Assembly (NCBI RefSeq): GCF_003385495.1
Contig: NZ_QNUH01000004.1
Span: 62,001 to 126,000, forward strand
Origin: Chryseobacterium elymi
GTDB taxonomy: Bacteria > Bacteroidota > Bacteroidia > Flavobacteriales > Weeksellaceae
Direction of reading: 5' to 3'
Length of the DNA stretch: 64,000 nt
Shown here one piece after another: positions 46,024-58,152 of this stretch; position 1 is the first letter of the stretch, and each line of letters starts with the position of its first letter. The position numbers and the translations under genes are program-made. Below the pieces are notes generated by a model that made no database searches, was not told where the DNA came from, and saw only the letters and a program-made list of their open reading frames with translations.

Positions 46024-47058
46024 TTAATCTGTTGTTTTATTGGCCAGCTGTCCGCAGGCCGCATCGATGTCTCCACCGCGACTTTTTCTGATCATTACAG
46101 TAATTCCTGCATTTTCCAGCTGGCGTACATAATTATCTTCTGCCTGCTTATTGCATTGGTCATATTTTCCGTCTCCGATAGGGTTATACTGGATCAGATT
46201 CACTTTGGAAGGAACCTGTTTGCAATACCTGATCAGAGCTTTGATATCTTCATCCCCATCATTAATACCTTTCCATACGCAGTATTCAAAAGTAATGACA
46301 GAACCTGTTTTTTGGTACCAGTACTGAAGTGCCTCCATAATATCCGTCAACGGAAATTTATCCGAGAAAGGCATGATCTCATTCCGTTTGGATTCAATAG
46401 CAGAGTGAAGCGAAAGCGCTAGTTTTACACGGAGTTCATCGTCTGCAAGCATTTTGATCATCTTAGGAATTCCGGATGTAGAAACGGTAATCCTTCTTGG
46501 TGACATTCCCAGACCTTCCGGCTGGGTGATTTTTCTGATAGCCTCCACTACATTTTTGTAATTCATCATTGGCTCGCCCATTCCCATAAAAACAATATTG
46601 GAAAGCGGTCTGTCAAAATACATTTTGCTTTGGCTGTCTATTAGAGCCACCTGGTCTACGATTTCGGCTACTTCAAGGTTTCTCATTCTTTTGAGCCTTG
46701 CCGTTGCACAGAATTCGCAATTTAATGAACATCCTACCTGTGAAGAAACGCAGGCTGTGGTTCTTGTTTCTGTAGGAATAAGAACAGATTCCACCAGCAG
46801 TCCGTCGTGAAGTTTCACACCGTTTTTGATAGTTCCGTCTTTGCTTCTCTGAAGCTGGTCCACAGAAACGGGGTTAATGGTATATTCTTCGGAGATTTTT
46901 TCGCGGAGAGATTTCGAAAGATTCGTCATTTCATCAATCGAATGGAGGTTTTTACTCCATAACCAGTCATAAACCTGTTTCGCACGAAACGGTTTTTCCC
47001 CTAAAGTCAAAAAATAGTCTTTAAGCTGGTCTAGTGATAAAACTCGGATATCTTTCAT
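46024..47058 (-). CDS. rlmN: 23S rRNA (adenine(2503)-C(2))-methyltransferase RlmN
   Basis: 344 residues from the ATG at 47058 (MKDIRVLSLDQL); a start at 47082 adds eight residues of uncertain meaning. The radical-SAM cluster C-S-L-N-C-E-F-C is followed by A-T-A-R-L, and other landmarks are F-M-G-M-G-E-P, S-T-S-G-I and L-A-L-S-L-H-S. Methylates A2503 of 23S rRNA (and A37 of some tRNAs). Good match in length. Confidence 0.96.
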   Translation of the reverse strand: MKDIRVLSLDQLKDYFLTLGEKPFRAKQVYDWLWSKNLHSIDEMTNLSKSLREKISEEYTINPVSVDQLQRSKDGTIKNGVKLHDGLLVESVLIPTETRTTACVSSQVGCSLNCEFCATARLKRMRNLEVAEIVDQVALIDSQSKMYFDRPLSNIVFMGMGEPMMNYKNVVEAIRKITQPEGLGMSPRRITVSTSGIPKMIKMLADDELRVKLALSLHSAIESKRNEIMPFSDKFPLTDIMEALQYWYQKTGSVITFEYCVWKGINDGDEDIKALIRYCKQVPSKVNLIQYNPIGDGKYDQCNKQAEDNYVRQLENAGITVMIRKSRGGDIDAACGQLANKTTD

Positions 47059-47069
47059 TATTGTAAAAA

Positions 47070-47165
47070 GTATGATGTACAATGTACAAAGTAATAATCT
47101 TATGTATTATCTTAAGTTTTTAAACCACTAAAAAATACATTATACTTTGTACATTATACATTAAT
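47070..47165. repeat. Inverted repeat between queA and rlmN
   Basis: Left arm ATGTACAATGTACAAAGTA (about 47075-47093) and right arm, inverse, containing TACTTTGTACATTATACAT (about 47143-47161), about 50 bases apart. It overlaps the first residues that an upstream rlmN start would use, which also argues for the start at 47058. Confidence 0.55.
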
Positions 47166-47172
47166 ACATAAT

Positions 47173-48222
47173 TTATAGAATTAACATGGCATCACCGTAA
47201 GAATAGAATTTATACTTTTCTTTTACGGCTTCCTCATAAGCATGCATGATGAAATCTTTCCCGGCAAATGCAGCAATCATCATCAATAATGTTGATTTCG
47301 GCGTGTGGAAATTGGTGATCATCGAGTTCGCAACTCCAAAATCATGAGGCGGATAAATGAACTTATTTGTCCAACCGTTGAATGCAGAGATCTTTTTATT
47401 TGAAGAAACAGATGTTTCCAATGCTCTCATCGTTGTAGTACCTACTGCACAGACTCTTCTGTGAGCATCTACCGCTTTATTGATGATATCAGCATTTTTC
47501 TCATCGATGATGATTTCTTCAGACTCCATTTTGTGCTTGGAAAGATCCTCTACCTCAATTGGGTTGAAAGTTCCTAAACCAACATGAAGTGTTACTTCAG
47601 CAAAATCGATTCCTTTGATCTCTAATTTCTTCATCAGATGCTTGGAGAAGTGAAGTCCTGCTGTAGGGGCAGCTACTGCTCCTTCAACTTTTGCATAGAT
47701 CGTCTGATATCTTTCTGCATCTTCCGGCTCTACAGCTCTTTTGATATATTTTGGAAGCGGAGTTTCTCCTAATTCCTTCAGTTTTGTTCTGAATTCGTCA
47801 TAAGAACCATCGAATAAGAATCTTAATGTTCTTCCTCTTGAAGTGGTATTATCGATCACTTCAGCTACCAAAGATTCATCTTCAGTAAAGAATAATTTGT
47901 TACCGATTCTGATTTTTCTTGCAGGATCTACAAGAACATCCCACACTCTGGTTTCTTTGTCCAACTCTCTTAAAAGGAAAACTTCAATTTTAGCACCTGT
48001 TTTTTCCTTATTTCCATAAAGACGTGCAGGGAAAACTTTAGTATTGTTGAAAATGAATAGATCTTTCTCATCGAAATAATCCACAACATCTTTAAACAGT
48101 TTATGCTCAATGGTTTCTGTTTTTCTGTTAAGAACCATTAATTTGGCTTCGTCTCTGTGTTCAGATGGGTGTTCTGCTAATAATTCCGCAGGAAGATCAA
48201 AATTAAAATCTGATGTTTTCAT
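47173..48222 (-). CDS. queA: S-adenosylmethionine:tRNA ribosyltransferase-isomerase QueA
   Basis: 349 residues. Hallmarks are the N-terminal [30 protein letters not shown], and G-T-T-T-M-R-A-L-E. Transfers the ribosyl moiety of AdoMet to 7-aminomethyl-7-deazaguanine in tRNA during queuosine synthesis. No other queuosine gene is adjacent. Confidence 0.96.
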   Translation of the reverse strand: MKTSDFNFDLPAELLAEHPSEHRDEAKLMVLNRKTETIEHKLFKDVVDYFDEKDLFIFNNTKVFPARLYGNKEKTGAKIEVFLLRELDKETRVWDVLVDPARKIRIGNKLFFTEDESLVAEVIDNTTSRGRTLRFLFDGSYDEFRTKLKELGETPLPKYIKRAVEPEDAERYQTIYAKVEGAVAAPTAGLHFSKHLMKKLEIKGIDFAEVTLHVGLGTFNPIEVEDLSKHKMESEEIIIDEKNADIINKAVDAHRRVCAVGTTTMRALETSVSSNKKISAFNGWTNKFIYPPHDFGVANSMITNFHTPKSTLLMMIAAFAGKDFIMHAYEEAVKEKYKFYSYGDAMLIL

Positions 48223-48404
48223 TTTTTTAAATTACGGTTTAAAAATTATTCAAATTACAAGTGTAATTTTCGGTGTGCAAATATACGACATTCAATACCC
48301 CTTTGTCAAGTATTATTTAAAATCAAATATAAAACCGTGATTCTACGGTGATTCTTGAAGAAAAAAAAAGATTATTTTTGGAAATATTTAAAAAAAATTG
48401 CACT

Positions 48405-49097
48405 ATGAGCAAATATTCATTGGAAGCTTTCGTCAACGAAACTAAAGAAAATCCACAACAAAGAGATTATTTTGAGCTTGAAACGCCCCATATGCTGGAA
48501 ATTAACCTCAACAATCAGGCGGTTTGGACCAAAAGAGGAAGTATGGTAGGTTATGTAGGAGGCATCAGCTTCGAAAGACAGGGAATGCTGGCAGGAGGTA
48601 TCGGTAATCTTTTAAAGAAAGCGATCAGCGGTGAAGGAACGAAACTGATGAAAGCCGAAGGAAATGGCAAATTGTATGTGGCAGATGCCGGAAAGAAAGT
48701 GCGCATCCTTTATCTCGACAATGAGTCCGTATGCGTGAATGGGAATGATGTTCTTGCCCACGAACAGACTGTAAAAAGTGATATCACTATGCTTAAAAGT
48801 GTTGCAGGAATGATGGCTGGCGGTCTTTTCCAGGTAAAACTTTCCGGAACCGGGCATATTGCAATAACGACTCATGGTGAACCATTGACTCTTATGGTAA
48901 CCCCGGAAAATCCTGTTTTCACAGATCCTAATGCTACAGTAGCATGGTCCGGTAATTTAATTCCTGATCTGAAAACCAATGTTTCCTTCAAAAGCCTTAT
49001 CGGAAGAGGAAGCGGTGAAGAATTCCAGATGAAATTTTCAGGAACCGGATGGGTACTGATCCAGCCGTACGAAGAAGTATATTTCACAGAAAAATAA
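48405..49097 (+). CDS. AIM24 family protein
   Basis: 230 residues from the ATG at 48405 (MSKYSLEAFV); an upstream ATG at 48348 would extend through the promoter region. Family landmarks: V-W-T-K-R-G-S-M-V-G-Y, and G-S-G-E-E-F-Q-M-K-F-S-G-T-G-W-V-L-I-Q near the end. AIM24-type proteins form a beta-prism-like fold, are often secreted or cytosolic and of unclear function. Divergent from queA, with a TATTTTTG element at 48373-48380. Confidence 0.85.
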   Translation: MSKYSLEAFVNETKENPQQRDYFELETPHMLEINLNNQAVWTKRGSMVGYVGGISFERQGMLAGGIGNLLKKAISGEGTKLMKAEGNGKLYVADAGKKVRILYLDNESVCVNGNDVLAHEQTVKSDITMLKSVAGMMAGGLFQVKLSGTGHIAITTHGEPLTLMVTPENPVFTDPNATVAWSGNLIPDLKTNVSFKSLIGRGSGEEFQMKFSGTGWVLIQPYEEVYFTEK

Positions 49098-49121
49098 TTA
49101 TATCAAAAATTGATGATTGTA

Positions 49122-49158
49122 ACGGCTGTTCCTCATATCAGGACAGCTGTTTTTATTT
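49122..49158 (+). terminator. Intrinsic terminator of the AIM24 gene
   Basis: CGGCTGTTCCT pairs with AGGACAGCTG around CATATC, followed by TTTTTATTTT. Confidence 0.8.
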
Positions 49159-49242
49159 TCACGCTGGATCTTAAATCTCCAATTCCACAGCCCAAAACCA
49201 GCATCCAATACCCCCTACTTCGCAACTTTTTAATATATTTAG

Positions 49243-51537
<2,295 letters not shown>

Positions 51538-51547
<10 letters not shown>

Positions 51548-52572
51548 AACAAATCGTTACCGGATTTACCGGAACTGAAAACTGTACGGTCACTCCTATT
51601 ACCAATGGACTGATCAATACCACCTATTGGGTAGAAGATCATGATTCTGAAGAAAAATGGATCCTTCAAAAGATCAACATTCAGGTTTTTCCGTTTCCTG
51701 AGATCATCAGTCAAAATCATCTTTTAATCAACCGGATGCTGGAAGAGGGAAATTATCCGCTGGAAATCGTAAAACCAAAGGCCACTTTATCAGGAAGTTT
51801 TATTCAAAAAGATGACGACGGAGAATCATGGAGAATGCTCAGTTTCATTGAAGATACAAAGACTTTCTTTAAGATTCCCGATATCAAAGCCGCTTATGAA
51901 TCGGCAAAGGCTGTAGGATGTTTTTTAAATATGATAAACCCTGAACATCTTCCGGACGTTCAGCCCCCAATTCCGGATTTTATTAATTTTGAAAAAAGAA
52001 TCCTGGATTACCAGGTATCTTTACAATATGCAAATGAAGGTCTGTTGAAAAATGCTGAGCCGGAAATCAAGACAATGAACGAGTTGCTTTTTCTTCCGCA
52101 AAAATGGATCGAAATGGAAAAAAACGGTCTGCTGCCTAAAAGAATTATACATGGAGATCCCAATGTAAGAAATATTCTTTTTGATGAGAATTCAAGACCT
52201 CTGGCTGTTATTGATCTGGACACAGTAACGGTTTCCACAATCCTGTATGATTTCGGTGACATGGCAAGATCTTATTCCAATATACTGGATGAGGACAATG
52301 GAAATGCAGATCATAATTTTAATCCCCATATTTACAGAACTGTAAAAGACGGGTTTCTGCTGTATTTAAAAGAGAAACTGACTTTTGAAGAGCTTGAAAA
52401 TCTTGATTATGCAGCGCAGACTGTCATCTATATTCAGGCGATCCGCTTTCTGACTGATTATCTGAATGGTAATACCTACTATGCTACTAAATATACTGAC
52501 CATAACCTGGATAGGACGAGAAATCAGCTGGAACTGCTGAAAGGCTTGAGAACGTATTTGCGTGTTCATTAG
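51538..52572 (+). CDS. Aminoglycoside phosphotransferase-fold kinase, N-acetylhexosamine 1-kinase-like
   Basis: 344 residues. I-T-N-G-L-I-N-T-T-Y-W-V at the N-terminus binds the ATP/sugar, and the catalytic loop is H-G-D-P-N-V-R-N-I-L-F followed by V-I-D-L-D-T-V. This combination is typical of NahK-like kinases that phosphorylate N-acetylhexosamines at C1. Downstream of a nucleotidyltransferase this predicts the order hexosamine, hexosamine 1-phosphate, nucleotide sugar. Substrate is inferred from context. Confidence 0.8.
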
Positions 52573-52646
52573 ATTTGCTCCACGGATTTAACATCTGCCT
52601 AATCTGCGTTAGGCTTTTGATGTGTGTATTTAAGGACAGGGGGGAA

Positions 52647-52682
52647 GTTTCGGCGCGGGAGCGATGCTCCCCGCGCCGAAAC
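52647..52682. repeat. GC-rich palindrome between convergent genes
   Basis: GTTTCGGCGCGGGAGC (52647-52662) pairs with GCTCCCCGCGCCGAAAC (52666-52682) with one bulged base and a GAT loop. It is far more GC-rich than its surroundings. There is no T run. It lies between the kinase (stop 52572) and the glycosylase (52709). Confidence 0.7.
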
Positions 52683-52708
52683 CAACAACTAACTGTTGAT
52701 CTAAAATT

Positions 52709-53200
52709 TTAAATCAGGAATTCTAAAATCTTATTCCATTCTTCCAGTTTCTTATCAAAAGCTACCGTGTGAAGAGGGCTTGTGGAAGGAAGCTGAAAAA
52801 TAGGCAGTCTGTAGTTTTTACCTAAAAGTTTCTGCAGATTCTTGTATGATTTTCCTCCATTACAAAAAATAGCTTTGATATGAGGATGTTGATCCAAAAG
52901 TTCTGCGATTTGATTAGCTTCCTCGTTTCTGATCTCCGAATCCAGACTTCCCTTTCTTTCGCAGGAGTCTATAACGTCCCAGACTGCGATATGATGTTTC
53001 TTTAAAATATTTATCCGTTCAGGATAATTTTCAGTAACTTCTTCATTGAACAATTCAAAAATAATAGTCCAGAATTTATTCTGCGGATGTGCATAATACT
53101 GTTGTTTCTCCAATGATTTTACTCCGGGAATTGAACCTAAAATTAAAATTTCAGACTGATCATCGATTATTGGCGGAAAGGAGGAAATTCTGTTTTGCAT
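52709..53200 (-). CDS. DNA-deoxyinosine (uracil-DNA-type) glycosylase
   Basis: 163 residues from the ATG at 53200 (MQNRISSF); the upstream ATG at 53227 adds nine residues. L-G-S-I-P-G-V-K-S-L-E-K-Q-Q-Y-Y-A-H-P-Q-N-K-F-W is typical of the hypoxanthine-DNA glycosylase branch of the UDG superfamily, and P-S-T-S-P is the C-terminal active-site loop. It removes deaminated bases to start base-excision repair. Not part of an obvious operon. Confidence 0.88.
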   Translation of the reverse strand: MQNRISSFPPIIDDQSEILILGSIPGVKSLEKQQYYAHPQNKFWTIIFELFNEEVTENYPERINILKKHHIAVWDVIDSCERKGSLDSEIRNEEANQIAELLDQHPHIKAIFCNGGKSYKNLQKLLGKNYRLPIFQLPSTSPLHTVAFDKKLEEWNKILEFLI

Positions 53201-53440
53201 ACTCAAATATATAAAAACTCGGGACAAAGGGGAAAGGTTTTAGATTCTAGATTTCAGATTTCAGACACGAGACTTTAAGGTTAAGTTTAAGGCTGAGATT
53301 GAGAAATGTCAATGATCAATTTTGCTATGCAAGTGAAATGTGAACATTTTCCAACACCGAGTTCCGCATCTCATAAACCCACTTTAGAAAACTTAAAACT
53401 TCTCATTAATAATTTGTCTAAAACCTTCAGGTGATCGCAT

Positions 53441-53465
53441 AAAAAAAACGGGCTAAAGCCCGTTT
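53441..53465 (-). terminator. Intrinsic terminator of the S9 peptidase gene
   Basis: On the minus strand AAACGGGCTTTAGCCCGTTTTTTTT forms a stem with a T run. The rest of 53201-53440 holds no gene; a CAATTTTGC sequence near 53319 resembles part of the repeat at 28004. Confidence 0.75.
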
Positions 53466-53532
53466 CTATTGATATTTTCAGGAATAATTAAAAGAAATTC
53501 AATTCATTTTAACCATTTATTTTTAGTTTAAA

Positions 53533-55527
53533 TTACAAAGTTTCTTTCAGCCAGTCGAAGAATTCTCTCTGCCATACCAATCCGTTTTGAGGATGAAGTA
53601 CCCAGTGATTTTCGTTCGGGAAATAGACTAATTTAGATTTCAAGCCTTTTAATTTTGCTGCCTGAAAAGCTTCCTGTCCCTGCTCATAAGGTACACGGAA
53701 ATCGATACCTCCCTGAACAATCATGATAGGTTTGTTCCATTTTTCAACGAAGTTGCTTGGATTGAATTCTGTGTATGCTTTAGGAAGTGGTTTTTCCCAT
53801 GGAGAACCAAGGTCCCAGTTTGCAAACCAAAGCTCTTCTGTAGTAAGGTACCATGATTTCATATCGAACAATCCATCATGTGCGATAAATGTTTTAAATC
53901 TGTTTTCGTGGATTCCAGCCAACATGAATACGCTGTATCCTCCATAGCTCGCTCCTACTGCTGCCATCCTTTCACCATCTACATAAGGTAGTGTTTTCGC
54001 AAAGTCTGTTGCTGCCAGATAATCTCTCATTGGCTGTCCGCCCCAGTCTTTGGAAATCTCTTCGTTCCATTGTGTTCCCCATCCCGGCATTCCTCTTCTG
54101 TTTGGGGCAACAATGATATATCCGTTGGCTGCCATTAAAGAAAAGTTCCATCTTGTACTGAAATACTGCGTCAGTGCAGATTGCGGCCCTCCCTGGCAGT
54201 ATACGAGTGTAGGATATTTTTTATTGGGGTCAAAGTTCGGCGGATAGTGGAACCATACCCCCATTTCTTTGCCGTCTGATGTTTTTACCATCTTCAATTC
54301 AGATTTACCTTGTGCCAGTTTAGCATAAGCATCTTTGTTGACTTCGGTCACCTGCTTCATTTCACCGTTTTTCAGGTTAACAGAGAATAATTCCGTTGCA
54401 TGGTTTACATCTGTTCTTCCTACTAAAAGTGAAGATTTGTTGTCGCTAAAGATCTCATTGACATCAAAATCACCTTTTGTAATCTGCTGTACTTTTGCGG
54501 CCTTAGGATCTAAGGAGAAAAGCTGCTTTGTACCTCTGAATGCTGCGGTAAAATAAATGGCTTTTGAATCACCGCTCCAGAATACATCTCCTGAAACACT
54601 TTCATCCCAGCCAGAGGTAAGATTCGTTGTCTTCCCAGACTTCCAGTCCATAATTTTCACATCATTCTTATCAGCTTCATAACCATCTCTGGTCATACTT
54701 TGCCAAACCAGTGACTTTCCGTCCGGACTGAATTTTGGATTAACATCATACCCTTTATTGGATTCTGTTAAATTCTTTGTTGCTCCTGAAGCCAGGTCGT
54801 ATGCAAAAATGTCTGTGTTGGTACTTGTAGCATACTCTTTCCCGCTTTTAGGTTTGGTAACGTATAAAAGTTGAGAAGAATCCGGGCTCCAGATAAAATC
54901 TTCTGCTCCGCCGAAGGGTCTTTGAGGGGAATCCCAGGTTTTACCTTCCAGTAAATCTTTTGCAGATTCTGCCTTGTCTGTAGTGTTTACAACAAATACA
55001 TGGTTGTATTTCCCTTCATTGAAGTAATCCCAATGTCTGTGATTCAGATCTGTATATACCTGGGCTGTTGTTTTAGGGGTATCGCTGTATTTGTCTTTCC
55101 CCATTAATTTTTCTACCAGAACCTGCTTGCTGAAAGCAATTTTTTTACCGTCCGGAGAGATCACGATATTATCAACTTCACCAATGGTGTAAAATTCTGA
55201 CCAGGTTTTTCCGTTGTCTTTTGAAAGGAAAATCGTATCTCCTTCCTGCGCATAAATTCCATTTTTGTCCCACTGAATAAGGTTTTTTTTACCGAAATCT
55301 ATCTTGGAAGACTGGTTATTAAGAACATTGAGAAAGTAGTTCTCACTTTTTGTTTTTTCTGTTTTCAGATCTACCTGTCCCACTTTATAAATCAGTGAAG
55401 ACTGATCCGGTGAAACTGCCTGTACCCCTACTTTTTTCAAAGTCCAAAGAATTTCAGGTGTCATTAACTGTTGTGCATTCATTAAGAGCGGAGCTGCCAG
55501 AGCCAGCAGACTGTACTTAAATTTCAT
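53533..55527 (-). CDS. Exported S9 family (prolyl oligopeptidase-type) serine peptidase
   Basis: 664 residues with a signal peptide (MKFKYSLLALAAPLLMNAQ). A beta-propeller is followed by the hydrolase domain: Ser in G-A-S-Y-G-G-Y, Asp in G-I-D-F-R-V-P, and His in N-E-N-H-W-V. Family DPP/prolyl oligopeptidase-type, degrading peptides in the periplasm. Distinct from the 6177-8117 protein in the propeller part. The 320 bases upstream (55528-55847) hold no gene. Confidence 0.92.
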   Translation of the reverse strand: MKFKYSLLALAAPLLMNAQQLMTPEILWTLKKVGVQAVSPDQSSLIYKVGQVDLKTEKTKSENYFLNVLNNQSSKIDFGKKNLIQWDKNGIYAQEGDTIFLSKDNGKTWSEFYTIGEVDNIVISPDGKKIAFSKQVLVEKLMGKDKYSDTPKTTAQVYTDLNHRHWDYFNEGKYNHVFVVNTTDKAESAKDLLEGKTWDSPQRPFGGAEDFIWSPDSSQLLYVTKPKSGKEYATSTNTDIFAYDLASGATKNLTESNKGYDVNPKFSPDGKSLVWQSMTRDGYEADKNDVKIMDWKSGKTTNLTSGWDESVSGDVFWSGDSKAIYFTAAFRGTKQLFSLDPKAAKVQQITKGDFDVNEIFSDNKSSLLVGRTDVNHATELFSVNLKNGEMKQVTEVNKDAYAKLAQGKSELKMVKTSDGKEMGVWFHYPPNFDPNKKYPTLVYCQGGPQSALTQYFSTRWNFSLMAANGYIIVAPNRRGMPGWGTQWNEEISKDWGGQPMRDYLAATDFAKTLPYVDGERMAAVGASYGGYSVFMLAGIHENRFKTFIAHDGLFDMKSWYLTTEELWFANWDLGSPWEKPLPKAYTEFNPSNFVEKWNKPIMIVQGGIDFRVPYEQGQEAFQAAKLKGLKSKLVYFPNENHWVLHPQNGLVWQREFFDWLKETL

Positions 55528-55847
55528 ATGTTGGTATTCATTTTTTAACGGAACTATAGAATCTTTCTGATTTCATCCATTCCTGTTATTTAATTCAAAG
55601 ATGACCAAAGTTAATACTTAAAATCCCAATGAACGAAAGAATTAACAAGAAAATTCCAATTCACAATTGAGACGTGCTTTACAGGAAAACACCTATTTTT
55701 TAAAGATGGGTATTTTCCCTCTTCTTTCACTTGCCGGAAATCCTGAATTTTACTTCAGTGAAATCAACAGAATCGTGATTTTATAACAGCATAACAGCAG
55801 TTCATAATCCATTCCGTTTTATTAATTAACTATTTAAACTTTTCATC

Positions 55848-56105
55848 ATGAGTACACTAGAAACAGGCGATTTTAAAGCAACCCAAGTAGATGCAGGAGC
55901 ACCTAATCTTTGGCACATTCACAAAGACCATTTGAAATATGGCTCGATTCAGGCAACAAGAGTTGATTTTAAAGGTAGAAATTTGGAGAAAATTATGGCT
56001 AAAATCGCCGAAAATGCTCCTACAAATGCTCCTTATATCCAGACTCCGGCACAGGTTCAGACCTACGAAGAATGTATTGGATGGATTAATGATCATTATT
56101 CTTAA
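55848..56105 (+). CDS. Small conserved-type cytoplasmic protein
   Basis: 85 residues. No signal peptide or membrane segment. Contains A-P-N-L-W-H-I-H-K-D-H-L-K-Y-G and a C-terminal Y-E-E-C-I-G-W-I-N-D-H-Y. I do not recognise the family. Followed closely by a strong terminator, which supports its being a real gene. Confidence 0.6.
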   Translation: MSTLETGDFKATQVDAGAPNLWHIHKDHLKYGSIQATRVDFKGRNLEKIMAKIAENAPTNAPYIQTPAQVQTYEECIGWINDHYS

Positions 56106-56110
56106 AACAG

Positions 56111-56143
56111 AATCGGCTGTCTCAATGAGACAGCCGATTTTTT
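56111..56143 (+). terminator. Intrinsic terminator
   Basis: AATCGGCTGTCTC pairs with GAGACAGCCGATT around AAT, followed by TTTTTTAC. It lies between two convergent genes, so it could serve both. Confidence 0.85.
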
Positions 56144-56159
56144 TACTATATTTTTACTA

Positions 56160-56504
56160 TTAGTCTCCGTCTGAAAACATGGAATTGGCCAGTGAAGTCA
56201 CAAAAGACAACAGTACACTGAAGATAAGTGCCCACCAGAAGCCGTCTACTACCATACTGTCTATAAAATAATCAGCGATCAAAATAATTACCGCATTGAT
56301 CACCAGAGCAAATAATCCTAAGGTAATAATGGTAAGCGGCAGACCAAAAAGTCCCAAAATAGGTTTTACAAAAATATTTAATACTCCTAATACGATGGCA
56401 AAAATAATTGCCGAGGAAAATCCTTCGAAATGTACACCTGGAAGCACCTTAGTTAAAAGGTATGCAATGATTGCTGTAATGAACAGCCTGATAATTAAGT
56501 TCAT
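56160..56504 (-). CDS. Four-helix membrane protein of the phage_holin_4_2 family
   Basis: 114 residues with four hydrophobic segments and the motifs L-P-G-V-H-F, G-V-L-N-I-F-V-K-P-I-L-G-L and L-P-L-T-I-I-T-L-G-L. This family (YvlD-like) is chromosomal and does not imply a phage; function unknown. Confidence 0.8.
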   Translation of the reverse strand: MNLIIRLFITAIIAYLLTKVLPGVHFEGFSSAIIFAIVLGVLNIFVKPILGLFGLPLTIITLGLFALVINAVIILIADYFIDSMVVDGFWWALIFSVLLSFVTSLANSMFSDGD

Positions 56505-56614
56505 ATTATTATTTTTTAATGTTATGATATTTACGTTACAAATCCTGTTCCATTTAATCCTAAAAAAAGCCGGTAACCCCTGTATTTACCGAATGTTTTT
56601 AGCTACGGTTCTAT

Positions 56615-57037
56615 TTATTTGATTCTCATCATGGTTACCAATGAAGTCGCCACATGGCTTTCTGAACCCGTATTTTCATCAAGAACATAAATTTCAGTTC
56701 TTACCACGATAATCTTTGCCCCACCTTTTACAACATAAGACCTCGATATGAGGGCATCTCCCATTGCAGGACGAAGGTAATTGACCTTCAGCTCAACCGT
56801 AACTACATAACAATCATCTTTATAATGGCTTACTGAAGCATATCCTGAAGAAATATCTACCAGAGAAGCGATCATAGCCCCATTGAACATTCCGGCTTTA
56901 CGGGTCATCATCTCCATTTTGGGAATTTTGATGGAGACGAAATCGGTGTCTACTTCCAGCAATTCGGCATTGTAAAATTTCAATGTTTCTGAACGGCCGA
57001 AGCTGTCTGTCATGAGTTTCTTTTTTTCCGGAGTCAT
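56615..57037 (-). CDS. Hotdog-fold thioesterase-like protein
   Basis: 140 residues with a PaaI/DUF4442-type hotdog pattern: G-M-F-N-G-A-M-I-A-S-L-V-D-I-S-S-G-Y-A, and V-E-L-K-V-N-Y-L-R-P-A. Acyl-CoA thioesterase activity is plausible. Confidence 0.75.
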   Translation of the reverse strand: MTPEKKKLMTDSFGRSETLKFYNAELLEVDTDFVSIKIPKMEMMTRKAGMFNGAMIASLVDISSGYASVSHYKDDCYVVTVELKVNYLRPAMGDALISRSYVVKGGAKIIVVRTEIYVLDENTGSESHVATSLVTMMRIK

Positions 57038-57157
57038 GAATAATATATTTTAATCTGAATGTAGTACAAAGTTCACCAATGTTTTTCAGAAAACCCAAAA
57101 AATTGAAAACAAGTTTACTTCTTAATGATGAAATTTTAAATAGTTCAACAAGCTTTT

Positions 57158-57245
57158 AACCACAAAAGATGCAAAAGTTTTTAAACACTTAAGTTTATTT
57201 TTAAGTTAAATACATAACGCACAAGAAGTACACTTAAGTTTCCCC
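57158..57245. repeat. Copy of the AACCACAAAAG repeat family
   Basis: AACCACAAAAGATGCAAAAG, TTTTTAAACACTTAAGTTT, AAGTTAAATACATAACGC and ACAAGAAGTACACTTAAG occur in this order. It is the plus-strand orientation of the copy at 44896-44978. Confidence 0.65.
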
Positions 57246-57499
57246 AAAAATCTAATATTTTTATTTATCATGATAAAAATCTGTGCCACCTGAGAAATCT
57301 GCGGGAGAAAATTTTTAACCATTAAGGTTTTTTAAGTTTTTAAGAATAGTAAGTAGAGCTTCGCTTTTAAGAAGTACACCTAAAAAAATCATTTGATTTT
57401 CCTTAACGATTTTTATCATCTTCACTGATCTTAATGGTTTAAAAATTATTCAAATATTGATCTGTGTTATCAGGAAGATCCGTGTGAATAAAAATTTAC

Positions 57500-57687
57500 A
57501 AACTACAAAAGCCACAAAAGTTTATTGAACACTTAAGTATTTAAGCTAAATATATTGCGCATAAAAGTATCCTTAAGTTTCTATGAAAATTTTTGATTTT
57601 CTTCTTATATACTTGTTTTCAGGACGGTAAAAAATTTTGAATTAAGTATTCAATGAATTAGAAGCTTTTGTGACTTTTGTGGTTAAA
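57500..57687. repeat. Second copy of the AACCACAAAAG family plus an inverted end
   Basis: At 57500-57582 the order AACTACAAAAGCCACAAAAG, ACACTTAAG, AAGCTAAATATATTGCGC, ATAAAAGTATCCTTAAG repeats that of 57158-57245. At 57662-57687 the inverse form CTTTTGTGACTTTTGTGGTT closes the region. The 57038-57727 gap contains no supported gene. Confidence 0.6.
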
Positions 57688-57727
57688 TAATAGGATTTAT
57701 AGTAGCTTTGCAGTAAACAGTATCTGT

Positions 57728-58150
57728 ATGACCACAACAAAGATTTTCACATTTTTAAGCCTACTGATTTGCTGTCTTTTTCAGACTCAGACCTTACACC
57801 TGTATGGCGGTTCCAACCAAGATCAATATCTTGGATGCTTAAATTGTGATACATTTGATAAAGACTCTATCTGGAATTCTTTCGGTGATTATGGAAATCT
57901 ACTCAGCTCAAAATCAATCTGGAACGGTTATGGAAACTATGGAAGTTCATACAGCACCTATTCTCCGTGGAGCAGCTATGCTTCATATCCGCCGGCAATC
58001 GTTGATCAGGATGGTAATTTTTTCGGTTATCTGACTTTAAATCCTTACAAATCAGAAAGATCAGAGCTTGAATTGGCGCAGATATTATGTAAATACCATG
58101 ATACCATCAAAAAAGACATCAGTGGCTGGTACGATAAATTATTCCGTTAA
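57728..58150 (+). CDS. Exported aromatic-rich protein of a conserved type
   Basis: 140 residues from the ATG at 57728 (signal MTTTKIFTFLSLLICCLFQTQ); an in-frame ATG at 57677 precedes without a signal. Repeated S-I-W-N-x-(Y/F)-G-x-Y-G units and P-P-A-I-V-D-Q-D-G-N-F-F-G-Y-L resemble a short exported protein found widely in bacteria. Its function is unknown. Confidence 0.65.
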   Translation: MTTTKIFTFLSLLICCLFQTQTLHLYGGSNQDQYLGCLNCDTFDKDSIWNSFGDYGNLLSSKSIWNGYGNYGSSYSTYSPWSSYASYPPAIVDQDGNFFGYLTLNPYKSERSELELAQILCKYHDTIKKDISGWYDKLFR

Positions 58151-58152
58151 AT

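Noticed and set aside
52647..52682. Terminator for the hexosamine operon
   Set aside because: Strong stem but no T run; kept as a repeat only.
56160..56504. Prophage evidence from a holin-family membrane protein
   Set aside because: The family is widespread in chromosomes; no phage structural, lysis or integration genes surround it.
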